From positions 70,621 through 79,714 of the forward strand of contig NZLD01000048.1 of NCBI GenBank assembly GCA_002694095.1: a stretch of DNA of 9,094 nt, in the 5' to 3' direction. The DNA comes from Micrococcales bacterium (lineage in GTDB: Bacteria > Actinomycetota > Actinomycetes > S36-B12). How positions within the stretch are numbered: the stretch's first letter is position 1; every line of letters begins with the position of its first letter. Made by a program: the position numbers and the translations under genes. Shown here piece after piece: positions 1 through 7,782 of the stretch. The notes under the pieces were generated by a model that saw only the letters and a program-made list of their open reading frames with translations, searched no databases and was not told the origin of the DNA.

Positions 1-1158
1 TTGATGATCGGCGTCTTCGCTGCGACGGATGTCTTCTTGTTCTACGTCTTCTTCGAAGTGATGCTGATCCCGGTCTACTTCATGATCGGTCGTTACGGCG
101 GTCCGCAAAGGTCCTACGCGGCAATCAAGTTCCTCCTCTACAGCCTGCTCGGCGGCCTGTTCATGTTGGCGTCGTTGATCGGCCTGTATGTGGTCTCCGC
201 TCGTGAATTAGGCAGCGGAACTTTCGACTTCCTGTCCTTGGTGGGCTTGGAGATGGACCCCAACACGCAGAAGATGCTCTTCCTCGGCTTCTTCTTCGCG
301 TTCGCGATCAAGGCCCCCTTGTGGCCGTTCCACACCTGGCTTCCCGACGCAGCAGCGCAATCCAAGCCCGGCACGTCGGTGCTACTGATCGGTGTTCTCG
401 ACAAAGTGGGAACTTTCGGAATGATCCGCTACTGCTTGCCAATCTTCCCGGCAGCCAGTGAGTTCTACGCACCGGTCGTCATCGGCATGGCCTTGATCGG
501 CATCTTCTACGGAGCGTACGTAGCCCTCACCGCCCAGGACATGCGGCGCTTGTTCGCCTACTCCTCTATGTCTCACTTCGGGTTCATCGCGCTCGGCATT
601 TTTGTCTTCACGAGCTCGGGCCAATCGGGCTCGGTGGTCTACATGGTGGCGCACGGTCTGTCCACCGCCGCCCTGTTCCTGACCGCAGGCTTCTTGATGT
701 CACGGCGCCGCGACTCTGCGCTCATTGCCGATTACGGTGGTGTCAACAAGGTTACCCCGGTGCTCGCGGGCTTCTTCCTCGTTGCGGCGCTGTCCTCATT
801 GGCTCTTCCAGGTCTGGTGTCCTTCGTCGGCGAGTTCCTCGTCCTGCTGGGAGCCTTCGAGCGCTACCTATGGGTCGGCGCGTTGGGCACCCTGGGAATC
901 GTGATCACGGCCGCGTACGTGCTGCGCTTGTATCAAAAGTCGATGACCGGGCCGGCGAATCCCAGCGTCGAAGGCATGGCCGACCTCAAGGGGCGGGAAA
1001 TCACCGCGCTGGTACCGATCGCTGCCCTGAGCATCACGCTCGGCCTGTACCCCGCGCCGTTGTTGAACGTGATCAACCCCGCCGTCGATTGGACGATGAA
1101 CACCATCTCCGCTGTGGATCCAGAGCCAGTGGTTTCCAGTGACGGGAGCCAACCATGA
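1..1158 (+). CDS. nuoM: NADH-quinone oxidoreductase subunit M, 5'-truncated by window edge
   Basis: This is an antiporter-like proton-pumping membrane subunit of respiratory complex I. The frame is open from base 1 and 385 codons are visible. The N-terminus is missing: the glutamate in the FFEVMLIPVYFMIG segment (residue 19 here) matches the essential Glu near position 144 of E. coli NuoM, so about 120-125 residues lie upstream. The TTG at base 1 is therefore an internal codon. Other family marks are AIKAPLWPFHTWLPDA with Lys104, LDKVGTFG with Lys135, and SFVGEF with Glu278; these correspond to the conserved charged residues of the half-channels. Hydrophobic segments run through most of the protein and end near residue 360, before a short polar tail. 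Its TGA overlaps the nuoN ATG by 4 bases (ATGA), so the two are translationally coupled. The identification is very secure; only the start is unknown. Confidence 0.96.
   Translation: MMIGVFAATDVFLFYVFFEVMLIPVYFMIGRYGGPQRSYAAIKFLLYSLLGGLFMLASLIGLYVVSARELGSGTFDFLSLVGLEMDPNTQKMLFLGFFFAFAIKAPLWPFHTWLPDAAAQSKPGTSVLLIGVLDKVGTFGMIRYCLPIFPAASEFYAPVVIGMALIGIFYGAYVALTAQDMRRLFAYSSMSHFGFIALGIFVFTSSGQSGSVVYMVAHGLSTAALFLTAGFLMSRRRDSALIADYGGVNKVTPVLAGFFLVAALSSLALPGLVSFVGEFLVLLGAFERYLWVGALGTLGIVITAAYVLRLYQKSMTGPANPSVEGMADLKGREITALVPIAALSITLGLYPAPLLNVINPAVDWTMNTISAVDPEPVVSSDGSQP
1144..1148 (+). promoter_or_regulatory. Ribosome binding site of nuoN
   Basis: GGGAG lies 6 bases before the ATG at 1155, inside the last codons of nuoM. 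It supports that start and coupled translation of nuoM and nuoN. Confidence 0.6.
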
Positions 1159-2687
1159 ACTACTCGCCCCCGGCAATCGACTACGTAGCGATCGCTCCCA
1201 TGATCGTGATCTTCGGAGCCGCCATTGTGTCGGTTCTGATCGAGGCATTCACGCCACGGAGCGTGCGCCGATACCTGCAGCTGCTGATCGTGTTCGGTTC
1301 ACTCATCGCCGCAGCGGCGTTGATCGTTATCAACGCATCCACCCGGGTGGTGACGGCCGGTCAAGCGATCGTGATCGATGGGCCCGCGCTGGTTCTTCAA
1401 GGCGCCATCGTGATCATCGCGCTCCTCGGAGCTGCGCTGATGGCTGAACGCTCGATCGACTCGGTGGGCGATGCGTTCGCCTCTCGCGTCTCCTCGCTAC
1501 CGGGATCGGAAGAGGAGAAGCAGTTCACGCAGCGCGGCTACCTGCAAACCGAGATCTGGCCACTGACGCTTTTCGCTGTTCTCGGGATGATGCTTTTCGT
1601 CACCTCGAATGACCTTCTCATCATGTTCATCGGCTTGGAGATCATGTCGCTTCCGCTCTACCTGATGACAGGCATGGCGCGCCGACGCCGATTGCTGAGT
1701 CAGGAAGCGGCGTTGAAGTACTTCCTGCTCGGCGCTTTCTCGTCGGCGTTCTTCCTCTACGGCGCTGCGCTGGTGTACGGCTACGCAGGATCCATCACCT
1801 TCCCCGAGATCGCTCAAACCGTCACCAGCAAGCCTGGTGAATCGTTGGTCTTGATGATCGGGTTGGGCATGGTGCTCATCGGCTTGCTGTTCAAGGTCGG
1901 TGCGGTCCCGTTCCATCAATGGGTGCCGGACGTTTACCAGGGAGCACCGACCGCGGTTACCGGATTTATGGCGGCGACAGTGAAGATCGCCGCATTCGGA
2001 GCTCTGCTGCGGATTCTCTACGTCGCCTTCGGAGGCGTGCGATGGGATTGGGAACCGATCATCTGGATCATCGCCACCCTTACCATGCTGGTGGGGTCAA
2101 TCCTCGCGGTCGTCCAGTCGGACATCAAGCGAATGCTCGCGTACTCATCCGTGGCCCAGGCCGGCTTCATCCTGATCGGTGTCGCCGCCGCATCGGCTGC
2201 CGGTATCGCCAGCACGATGTTCTACCTCATCGCGTACGGCTTCACGACGATCGGTGCGTTTGCGATCATCACCATGGTCCGGGACGCTGGTGGCGAAGCA
2301 ACAAACCTCGCAACGTGGTTGGGCATCGGCCGCAAGTCTCCGGTCGTCGCATCGGCGTTCGCCGTGTTCATGCTCGCCCTCGCGGGCATCCCGCTGACCT
2401 CCGGATTCGTCGGCAAGTTCGGCGTCTTTGCCGCGGCGATCGAGGCTGGCATGGTGTGGTTGGTGATCGTCGGCGTGGTGGCGAGTCTCATCGCTGCGTT
2501 CTTCTACGTCCGGGTGATTGTGGTCATGTTCTTCGCCCAGCCCACTGATCAAACGGCGAGTGTGGTGGTTCCGTCCGCCTTCACCACCGTCGCCCTGGCA
2601 GCGGGCGCCGCGGTGACGGTGATCCTGGGCGTTGTGCCTCAGCCGGTCCTGGATCTGGTTACAAATGCCGATGTCTTCATCCGGTAG
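1155..2687 (+). CDS. nuoN: NADH-quinone oxidoreductase subunit N
   Basis: This is a complete 510-residue antiporter-like subunit of complex I and normally the last gene of the nuo operon. It is hydrophobic throughout, consistent with about 14 membrane helices. Family marks include GLEIMSLPLYLMTG with Glu162, EAALKYFLLGAFSSAFFLYG, KVGAVPFHQWVPDVYQGAPT with Lys247, TVKIAAFG with Lys277, IKRMLAYSS with Lys325, and GFVGKFGVF with Lys421. These are the conserved charges of the proton path. A polar loop of about 25 residues (around residues 112-135, rich in Ser and Glu) separates early helices. The start is set by an ATG overlapping the nuoM stop and by a GGGAG site. The stop is TAG, 12 bases before the next gene. 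No terminator is seen after it, so the prenyl synthase is probably co-transcribed. Confidence 0.97.
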   Translation: MNYSPPAIDYVAIAPMIVIFGAAIVSVLIEAFTPRSVRRYLQLLIVFGSLIAAAALIVINASTRVVTAGQAIVIDGPALVLQGAIVIIALLGAALMAERSIDSVGDAFASRVSSLPGSEEEKQFTQRGYLQTEIWPLTLFAVLGMMLFVTSNDLLIMFIGLEIMSLPLYLMTGMARRRRLLSQEAALKYFLLGAFSSAFFLYGAALVYGYAGSITFPEIAQTVTSKPGESLVLMIGLGMVLIGLLFKVGAVPFHQWVPDVYQGAPTAVTGFMAATVKIAAFGALLRILYVAFGGVRWDWEPIIWIIATLTMLVGSILAVVQSDIKRMLAYSSVAQAGFILIGVAAASAAGIASTMFYLIAYGFTTIGAFAIITMVRDAGGEATNLATWLGIGRKSPVVASAFAVFMLALAGIPLTSGFVGKFGVFAAAIEAGMVWLVIVGVVASLIAAFFYVRVIVVMFFAQPTDQTASVVVPSAFTTVALAAGAAVTVILGVVPQPVLDLVTNADVFIR

Positions 2688-2699
2688 TACCGTCTTGGT

Positions 2700-3698
2700 A
2701 TGACGGAGAGCCCGCTGGGTGAATTGGCGGTCGATCCTGCCTTCGATTCCCGGCTGGCGTCTGCGATGGAGGACGTTGAGCGCTACCTCCGCGGCACGGT
2801 GGTTAGTGACTATCCCTTCGTCACGGAGACGTCTCGGCATCTGGTGGATGCCGGCGGCAAGAGGTTCCGTCCCCTCTTGACGCTTCTCGCGTCGCACTTC
2901 GGTCCCCGCCCAGCCAATGACGACGTCATCAAGGCGGCGGTCGTCGTCGAGCTCACCCACCTGGCCACGCTGTATCACGACGACGTCATGGACGAAGCGC
3001 AGCTCCGGCGTGGTGCCCCGTCGGCGAACGCGCGATGGGACAACTCGATCGCGATTCTCACCGGTGACTTTCTGTTTGCCCGTGCGTCTGACATCTTGGC
3101 GGACCTCGGACCCGAGGCGGTGCGCATTCAGGCGCAAACCTTCGAGCGCCTGTGCACAGGCCAGATTCGCGAAGCGGTGGGGCCGGACGACGGCATCGAT
3201 CCGGTCAAGCACCATTTGCAGGTTCTTTCGGACAAGACCGGCTCGTTGATCGCTACCGCCGGTCGGTTCGGGGCCATGATGGGCGGAGCCGAAACGTCCA
3301 CTATCGACACACTGAGCCGCTTCGGTGAAGCCATCGGCGTTGCTTTCCAACTCGCAGACGACATCGTGGATATCACGTCTGATGCGGAGCAGTCGGGCAA
3401 GTTGCCGGGTACCGATCTGCGCGAGGGTGTACCCACTCTGGCCACGTTGATCGCGCAATCGAGCGATCAATCCGGCGACGACGAACTAGTTGCGTTCTTG
3501 TCGGGACCGATTCCCGATGATGCCGATCACGCGCAGGCTCTTCGGTTGCTGCGGGCGCATCCGGCGCTGGAGGATGCGCGTGATGAGGCACGCCGGTGGG
3601 CGGGGGACGCGCGTCGGATCCTCGAACCATTGCCGGTAGGCGATGCAAAGCTTGCGCTCGAAGCGCTGTGCGATTATGTGGTGAATCGAACCGGCTGA
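2700..3698 (+). CDS. Long-chain (all-trans) polyprenyl diphosphate synthase
   Basis: This 332-residue soluble enzyme condenses isopentenyl diphosphate onto an allylic diphosphate to make a long isoprenoid chain, probably the menaquinone side chain. It has the standard order of motifs: GGKRFRP (52-58, diphosphate binding), the first aspartate-rich motif DDVMD (94-98) followed by LRRG, GDFLFARAS, KTGSLIATAGRFG, the second aspartate-rich motif DDIVD (220-224), and GKLPGTDLREGVPTL. The residue five before the first aspartate motif is Ala89, a small residue as in long-chain synthases such as IspB; short-chain enzymes tend to have a bulky residue there. From memory it is close to the mycobacterial GrcC1 type. 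The ATG at 2700 follows nuoN by 12 bases but has no obvious ribosome binding site. The exact chain length cannot be read from the sequence, so no symbol is given. Confidence 0.93.
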   Translation: MTESPLGELAVDPAFDSRLASAMEDVERYLRGTVVSDYPFVTETSRHLVDAGGKRFRPLLTLLASHFGPRPANDDVIKAAVVVELTHLATLYHDDVMDEAQLRRGAPSANARWDNSIAILTGDFLFARASDILADLGPEAVRIQAQTFERLCTGQIREAVGPDDGIDPVKHHLQVLSDKTGSLIATAGRFGAMMGGAETSTIDTLSRFGEAIGVAFQLADDIVDITSDAEQSGKLPGTDLREGVPTLATLIAQSSDQSGDDELVAFLSGPIPDDADHAQALRLLRAHPALEDARDEARRWAGDARRILEPLPVGDAKLALEALCDYVVNRTG

Positions 3699-3750
3699 CG
3701 TGTCCTGCGCGGCGGCGAACATGTCGAACGCACCGAACGGACCGTGACCG

Positions 3751-4716
3751 CTAGGGAGACTCCGTTACTTCCAGTTCGTCAATCAGATCATCGGATGGTT
3801 CTGGACGGCGCTGGCGGGCATAGCGGAAGGCGTCCGTTGAGAAGACGATAAGTGCGGACCAGACGAAGAAGAATCCCACCCATCGAGAACCCGGCATCGG
3901 TTCGTTGAAGAGAAAGACGCCGATAGAGAACTGCAAGATCGGAGTGATGTACTGAAGGACACCGAGTGTGGAGAGGGGAATCCGAGTGGCTGCTCCGCCG
4001 AAGGCGAGCAACGGAATTGCCGTCACGGGTCCGAGCAGAACAAGCAGCAGTGATGTCTGCCATCCACCGAGAGCGAACGACGCCTGACCGTTGCCGTGCC
4101 ACATAGTCATCAAGGCCAGAGCGAACGGGGCCAGGGCGGCGGTTTCGATGAGAAGACTGTGCGTCGAACTCATGTTGGCCATCTTCTTCATCAGGCCATA
4201 CATGCCGAAGCTGAAAGCGAGAGTCAGGCTGATCCAGGGCAGGGCACCGTAACTGAGGGTCAAGATGATCACCGCGACGATCGCGATGCCAACGGCCACC
4301 CATTGCAAGTGTCGAAGTCTTTCCCGGAGAAGGGCGATACCCAGAGCTACCGACACGAGCGGGTTGATGAAGTAGCCGAGGGAGGCTTGGACTACTTGAT
4401 TAGTCGCGATCGCGTAGACGTAGACAAGCCAGTTGATGGAAATGAAGACCGCCGCACCCATCAGGATTGCGAACGTCCTGCGGTTGAATGCTCGTCGTAA
4501 CCCGCCCCAATGTCGCGAAATGGAAATGATCACCACCAGAAAGACGAGTGTCCAGACAACTCGGTGAGCGACGACCTCCAGTGGGGGCACGTCATCCAGG
4601 AGGGCGAAGTACAGGGGGAAGAGGCCCCACAGGGTCCAGGCTGCGACGCCAAGGAGTAGCCCGAGTCGGTGCTGGGCGCCGGGCTCCTCGCGGGTGACGG
4701 TCAGTTGATGGTCCAC
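3751..4716 (-). CDS. rarD: RarD-type EamA/DMT-superfamily permease
   Basis: This 321-residue integral membrane protein of the drug/metabolite transporter superfamily has about ten hydrophobic helices. RarD-family marks are GVAAWTLWGLFPLYFALL near the N-terminus, PPLEVVAHRVVWTLVFL, NWLVYVYAIATNQVVQASLG, YFINPLVSVALG, and LGVLQYITPILQF in the second EamA half, then a charged cytoplasmic tail. The substrate is unknown for the family; the old name comes from a chloramphenicol-sensitivity link, and resistance should not be assumed. The start is a GTG lying 16 bases inside the end of korB, with no clear ribosome binding site, so translation is probably coupled to korB. No alternative start is seen before the first helix. 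It converges on the prenyl synthase with 52 bases between stops. The family call is firm and the function is open. Confidence 0.92.
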   Translation of the reverse strand: MDHQLTVTREEPGAQHRLGLLLGVAAWTLWGLFPLYFALLDDVPPLEVVAHRVVWTLVFLVVIISISRHWGGLRRAFNRRTFAILMGAAVFISINWLVYVYAIATNQVVQASLGYFINPLVSVALGIALLRERLRHLQWVAVGIAIVAVIILTLSYGALPWISLTLAFSFGMYGLMKKMANMSSTHSLLIETAALAPFALALMTMWHGNGQASFALGGWQTSLLLVLLGPVTAIPLLAFGGAATRIPLSTLGVLQYITPILQFSIGVFLFNEPMPGSRWVGFFFVWSALIVFSTDAFRYARQRRPEPSDDLIDELEVTESP

Positions 4717-5759
4717 GTATCGCTGCCGTGCAGCAGCGAGCGGAGATCTCCGGGACCCTCGGATTCGATGACATCCGCAATCTGTTGCTGAGCCATCCGG
4801 TCGTAGGCCTCGCGGTGGGTGACATCTCGGAAGATGCCGATCGGGGTGTTGGTGAGCGTCCGTGGGTTATACAAACGCGATAACCCGAAGGCTAGGCCGG
4901 GGTCCTTCGCGTGGGAATCAAAAATGATCACCTCAGACTGATCGACGTCCTCGACGTTCACCACCTGCAGGTGACCATCCGAATCCCGGATGACGCACTT
5001 CTCGTGGTTGTTCCCGAAGATGATCGGCTGGCCGTGCTCGAGGCGGATGAGATGGTCCTCGCGGACATCGTTCTCCTTCAGCGGCTCGAATGCACCGTCA
5101 TTGAAGATGTTGCAGTTCTGGTAGATCTCCACGAGGGCGGAGCCTTCGTGGGCAGCCGCGGCGCGGAGAACCTCGGTCAGATGCTTGCGGTCAGAGTCAA
5201 TCGCCCGCGCCACGAAAGTCGCCTCCGCACCGAGTGCGACCGACACGGGGTTGAAGGCGTAGTCGAGCGATCCCTGCGGGGTGCTCTTGGTGACTTTGCC
5301 TTGCTCCGATGTCGGGGAGTACTGGCCCTTGGTCAAGCCGTAAATGCGGTTGTTGAACAACAGAATCTTCAAGTTGACGTTGCGGCGCAGGGCGTGGATG
5401 AGGTGATTACCCCCGATGCTGAGCGCGTCACCGTCGCCGGTCACCACCCAGACAGACAGATCCGGACGGGTGGTGGCCAGGCCAGTCGCGATCGCCGGTG
5501 CGCGTCCGTGGATGCTGTGAACACCGTAGGTATTCATGTAATAGGGGAAGCGAGACGAACATCCGATTCCGGAGACGAAGACGATGTTCTCGCGCTTCAG
5601 ACCCATCTCCGGCATGAAGCTTTGGACGGCGGCGAGGATGGCGTAGTCGCCGCAGCCGGGACACCAGCGAACTTCTTGGTCGGTCTTGAAATCCTTCGCC
5701 TTCATCTCTACGTCGGTCTTGGGGACCAAAGAAAGAGCGGGGAATGCATCAGTCGTCAT
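4701..5759 (-). CDS. korB: 2-oxoglutarate:ferredoxin oxidoreductase, beta subunit
   Basis: This 352-residue cytoplasmic beta subunit binds thiamine diphosphate and one [4Fe-4S] cluster. With KorA it converts 2-oxoglutarate plus CoA to succinyl-CoA and CO2 while reducing ferredoxin. Cluster ligands are visible as WCPGCG (Cys33, Cys36), GIGCSSR (Cys67) and YQNCNIFND (Cys216); the 36-to-67 spacing matches that of characterised archaeal homologues. HGRAPAIATGL and the cofactor/Mg site TGDGDALSIGGNH (107-119) with NNRIYGLTKGQYSPTS complete the pattern. The last 100 or so residues form the C-terminal extension usual for actinobacterial KorB. The ATG overlaps the korA stop by 4 bases and has a strong ribosome binding site (GGAGGAG). 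A related pyruvate or branched-chain substrate is possible, but the fused-alpha, two-subunit arrangement fits KOR best. Confidence 0.94.
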   Translation of the reverse strand: MTTDAFPALSLVPKTDVEMKAKDFKTDQEVRWCPGCGDYAILAAVQSFMPEMGLKRENIVFVSGIGCSSRFPYYMNTYGVHSIHGRAPAIATGLATTRPDLSVWVVTGDGDALSIGGNHLIHALRRNVNLKILLFNNRIYGLTKGQYSPTSEQGKVTKSTPQGSLDYAFNPVSVALGAEATFVARAIDSDRKHLTEVLRAAAAHEGSALVEIYQNCNIFNDGAFEPLKENDVREDHLIRLEHGQPIIFGNNHEKCVIRDSDGHLQVVNVEDVDQSEVIIFDSHAKDPGLAFGLSRLYNPRTLTNTPIGIFRDVTHREAYDRMAQQQIADVIESEGPGDLRSLLHGSDTWTIN

Positions 5760-7630
5760 GACGACTCCTCCATTTGCTCGGAGATCTCACGGATGACATC
5801 AACCAATTCCGAAGACTTGAACGGCAGACCGCGGACCTGGTTATAGCCGTAGGTGTCGATGAGGAACTTCGACCTCAGCAGCATGTTGAGTTGTCCGAGG
5901 TTCATCTCCGGCACGACGACTCGCTCGTACGACGCGAGCACCTCACCGAGATTGCGGGGAAAAGGGTTGAGGTGTCGCAGATGGGCTTGGGCGACTTTGA
6001 CCCCGGAGCGTCGAACGATCTGGCAGGCAGCTCCAATGGGGCCGTACGTGGAGCCCCAGCCGAGCATGAGAATGCGAGCGTCGCCGCCGGGATCGTCCAC
6101 CTCGATATCGGGGATGGTGTCCGCGATTGCATCGACCTTCGCTTGACGCAGGCGAACCATGTGATCGTGGTTCTCCGGATCGTAAGAGATGTTGCCCGAG
6201 CCGTCCGCCTTCTCGAGGCCACCGATCCGATGCTCGAGACCAGCAGTTCCCGGAATAGCCCAGGGGCGCGCCAGAGTCTGAGGATCACGTTGGTAGGCCC
6301 AGAACTCCTCGCTCCCGTCCTCGGCTTGATGGTTCGGCTTGGTCGCGAAATCAGGATCGATGACCGGAAGAGAATCAACCTCGGGAAGACACCATGGCTC
6401 GGACCCGTTGGCCAGGTACCCGTCGGACAGAAGAAAGACCGGTGTTCGGTACGTGACGGCAATGCGGGCTGCCTCGACGGTGGCGTCGAAGCAGTCGGCG
6501 GGGCTCTGCGGGGCGACGATGGGAACGGGCGATTCTCCGTTGCGCCCGAACATCGCCTGCAAGAGATCCGACTGCTCGGTCTTTGTCGGCAGTCCCGTCG
6601 ATGGTCCGCCGCGTTGAACATCCACGACGATGAGAGGGAGTTCGAGGGACACGGCTAACCCGATCGTTTCCGACTTCAGTGCGATCCCGGGACCCGACGT
6701 GGTGGTAACGGCGAGTGAGCCTCCGTAGCTAGCGCCGAGAGCAGCCCCGATGCCGGCGATCTCGTCCTCGGCCTGGAAGGTCATGACTCCGAAACGCTTG
6801 TGCTTACTCAGCTCGTGCAGGATGTCCGATGCCGGTGTGATCGGGTATGAGCCGAGGAAAAGCCGTAGACCCGATTGATGAGATGCGGTGATCAGGCCAT
6901 AGGCCAAGGCTAGGTTGCCGGTGATATTGCGATACGTACCCGGTTGCATCGCGGCCGGCTTGACCTCGTACTGAACCGAGAACTCCTCGGTGGTCTCGCC
7001 GTACGACCAACCGGCTTGGAAGGCTGCGATGTTCGCCTTCATGATCTCCGGCTTGCTGGCGAATTTCTTCTCGAGGAATTCGATCGTTCCCTCGGTCGGC
7101 CGGTGGTAGAGCCAAAGAAGCAGTCCGAGGGCGAACATGTTCTTGGCCCTCTCCGCCTCCTTCTTTGTGACGTCGAATTCCTTGAGCGCCTCCACGGTCA
7201 TGGACGTCAAGGCGATCGGGTGGAGCCGGTACGCCTCCAAAGAATCGTCGTCCAACGGGCTCTCGTGGTAACCGACCTTCTCCACGTTCCGCTTGGTGAA
7301 TTCGTCGGTATTCACGATGAGGTCGGAACCGCGAGGCAGATCGGCGATGTTGGCTTTGAGCGCGGCGGGATTCATGGCCACGAGCACATTCGGTTGATCA
7401 CCGGGGGTGGTGATGTCGTGATCGGCGAAGGCGAGCTGGAAACTTGAGACGCCCGGCAGGGTCCCGGCCGGGGCGCGGATCTCCGCGGGGAAGTCGGGCA
7501 AGGTAAGCAGATCGTTGCCCATCCAGGCGGCCTCGGATGTGAAGCGATCCCCGGTCAGTTGCATGCCGTCGCCTGAGTCACCTGCAAAACGGATGACGAC
7601 CCTGTCGACTTCGACGACCTGCTTGGCCAT
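5756..7630 (-). CDS. korA: 2-oxoglutarate:ferredoxin oxidoreductase, fused gamma-alpha subunit
   Basis: This 624-residue protein is the large subunit of the two-subunit KOR. The N-terminal gamma domain (about 1-190) carries RFAGDSGDGMQLTGDRFT, LPDFPAEIRAPAGT, GVSSFQ and VAMNPAALKAN. The alpha part begins near residue 225 (GNLALAYGLITA) and has YPITPAS (262-268), FQAEDEIAGIGAALGASYGG, TTTSGPGIALKSE and GGPSTGLPTKTEQSDL (about 340-355). The C-terminal third contains GLEHRIGGLEKADGSGNISY, LGWGSTYG, HLRHLNPFPRNLGE and VPEMNLGQL, all typical of the KorA group. No ferredoxin-like delta domain is present, so electrons must leave to a separate ferredoxin. The ATG at 7630 has an AGAGGAA site 8 bases upstream. 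It is the first gene of the leftward korA-korB-rarD unit. No frameshifts or missing motifs were seen. Confidence 0.95.
   Translation of the reverse strand: MAKQVVEVDRVVIRFAGDSGDGMQLTGDRFTSEAAWMGNDLLTLPDFPAEIRAPAGTLPGVSSFQLAFADHDITTPGDQPNVLVAMNPAALKANIADLPRGSDLIVNTDEFTKRNVEKVGYHESPLDDDSLEAYRLHPIALTSMTVEALKEFDVTKKEAERAKNMFALGLLLWLYHRPTEGTIEFLEKKFASKPEIMKANIAAFQAGWSYGETTEEFSVQYEVKPAAMQPGTYRNITGNLALAYGLITASHQSGLRLFLGSYPITPASDILHELSKHKRFGVMTFQAEDEIAGIGAALGASYGGSLAVTTTSGPGIALKSETIGLAVSLELPLIVVDVQRGGPSTGLPTKTEQSDLLQAMFGRNGESPVPIVAPQSPADCFDATVEAARIAVTYRTPVFLLSDGYLANGSEPWCLPEVDSLPVIDPDFATKPNHQAEDGSEEFWAYQRDPQTLARPWAIPGTAGLEHRIGGLEKADGSGNISYDPENHDHMVRLRQAKVDAIADTIPDIEVDDPGGDARILMLGWGSTYGPIGAACQIVRRSGVKVAQAHLRHLNPFPRNLGEVLASYERVVVPEMNLGQLNMLLRSKFLIDTYGYNQVRGLPFKSSELVDVIREISEQMEESS
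5765..5771 (-). promoter_or_regulatory. Ribosome binding site of korB
   Basis: GGAGGAG (read on the - strand) sits 5 bases before the korB ATG, within the last codons of korA. This strong site sets the korB start and suggests efficient independent initiation in addition to coupling. Confidence 0.7.
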
Positions 7631-7782
7631 ACCGTCGGTTCCTCTGGCTTTCTGGAGATCTGGCTGGTTGCAATGCTGCGTGGTCTGCGCCCGTATGTCG
7701 CATTTTGCTCTCTTTTGGGTCGCAGGGCCAGGTTAGCGGTAAATCGTGATCACACCGTCATCGTCCAGATAGCCTGCACGGC
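7631..7782. promoter_or_regulatory. Divergent control region between korA and the NuoB-like gene
   Basis: This 152-base non-coding gap lies between two divergent start codons, so it should hold promoters for both units. For the rightward unit, TTGGGT (7715-7720) and GTAAAT (7739-7744), 18 bases apart, resemble weak -35 and -10 elements; the leader would be about 30 bases. An 8-base perfect palindrome, GTGATCAC, sits at 7746-7753 just after that -10. On the korA side, TCTGG recurs at 7643, 7651 and 7659. No confident leftward promoter was recognised. No hairpin or riboswitch-like fold was recognised by eye. That the gap is regulatory follows from its position; the individual elements are tentative. 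Confidence 0.55.
7639..7645 (-). promoter_or_regulatory. Ribosome binding site of korA
   Basis: AGAGGAA on the - strand, 8 bases before the korA ATG, supports the start at 7630. It overlaps the first of three TCTGG copies described among the findings. Confidence 0.6.

Noticed and set aside
1..3. TTG at base 1 as a start codon for nuoM
   Set aside because: Alignment to the NuoM family places this codon roughly 120 residues into the protein; it is the window edge, not a start.
2145..3470. A 441-codon open frame on the - strand across the end of nuoN and most of the prenyl synthase
   Set aside because: Its translation is rich in Arg, His, Asp and Gly with no family motif or hydrophobic core, and it lies antisense to two well-supported genes. 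It is a GC-driven shadow.
3699..3750. Possible bidirectional terminator in the 52-base gap between the prenyl synthase and rarD
   Set aside because: The best inverted repeat (AACGGA at 3736-3741 with TCCGTT at 3761-3766) has a 19-base loop, only six pairs and no T-run, so it is too weak to call.
4911..6658. Long + strand open frames (311 and 294 codons) opposite korB and korA
   Set aside because: They run antisense to genes with full catalytic motifs, show no recognisable domain and are explained by codon bias of the true strand.
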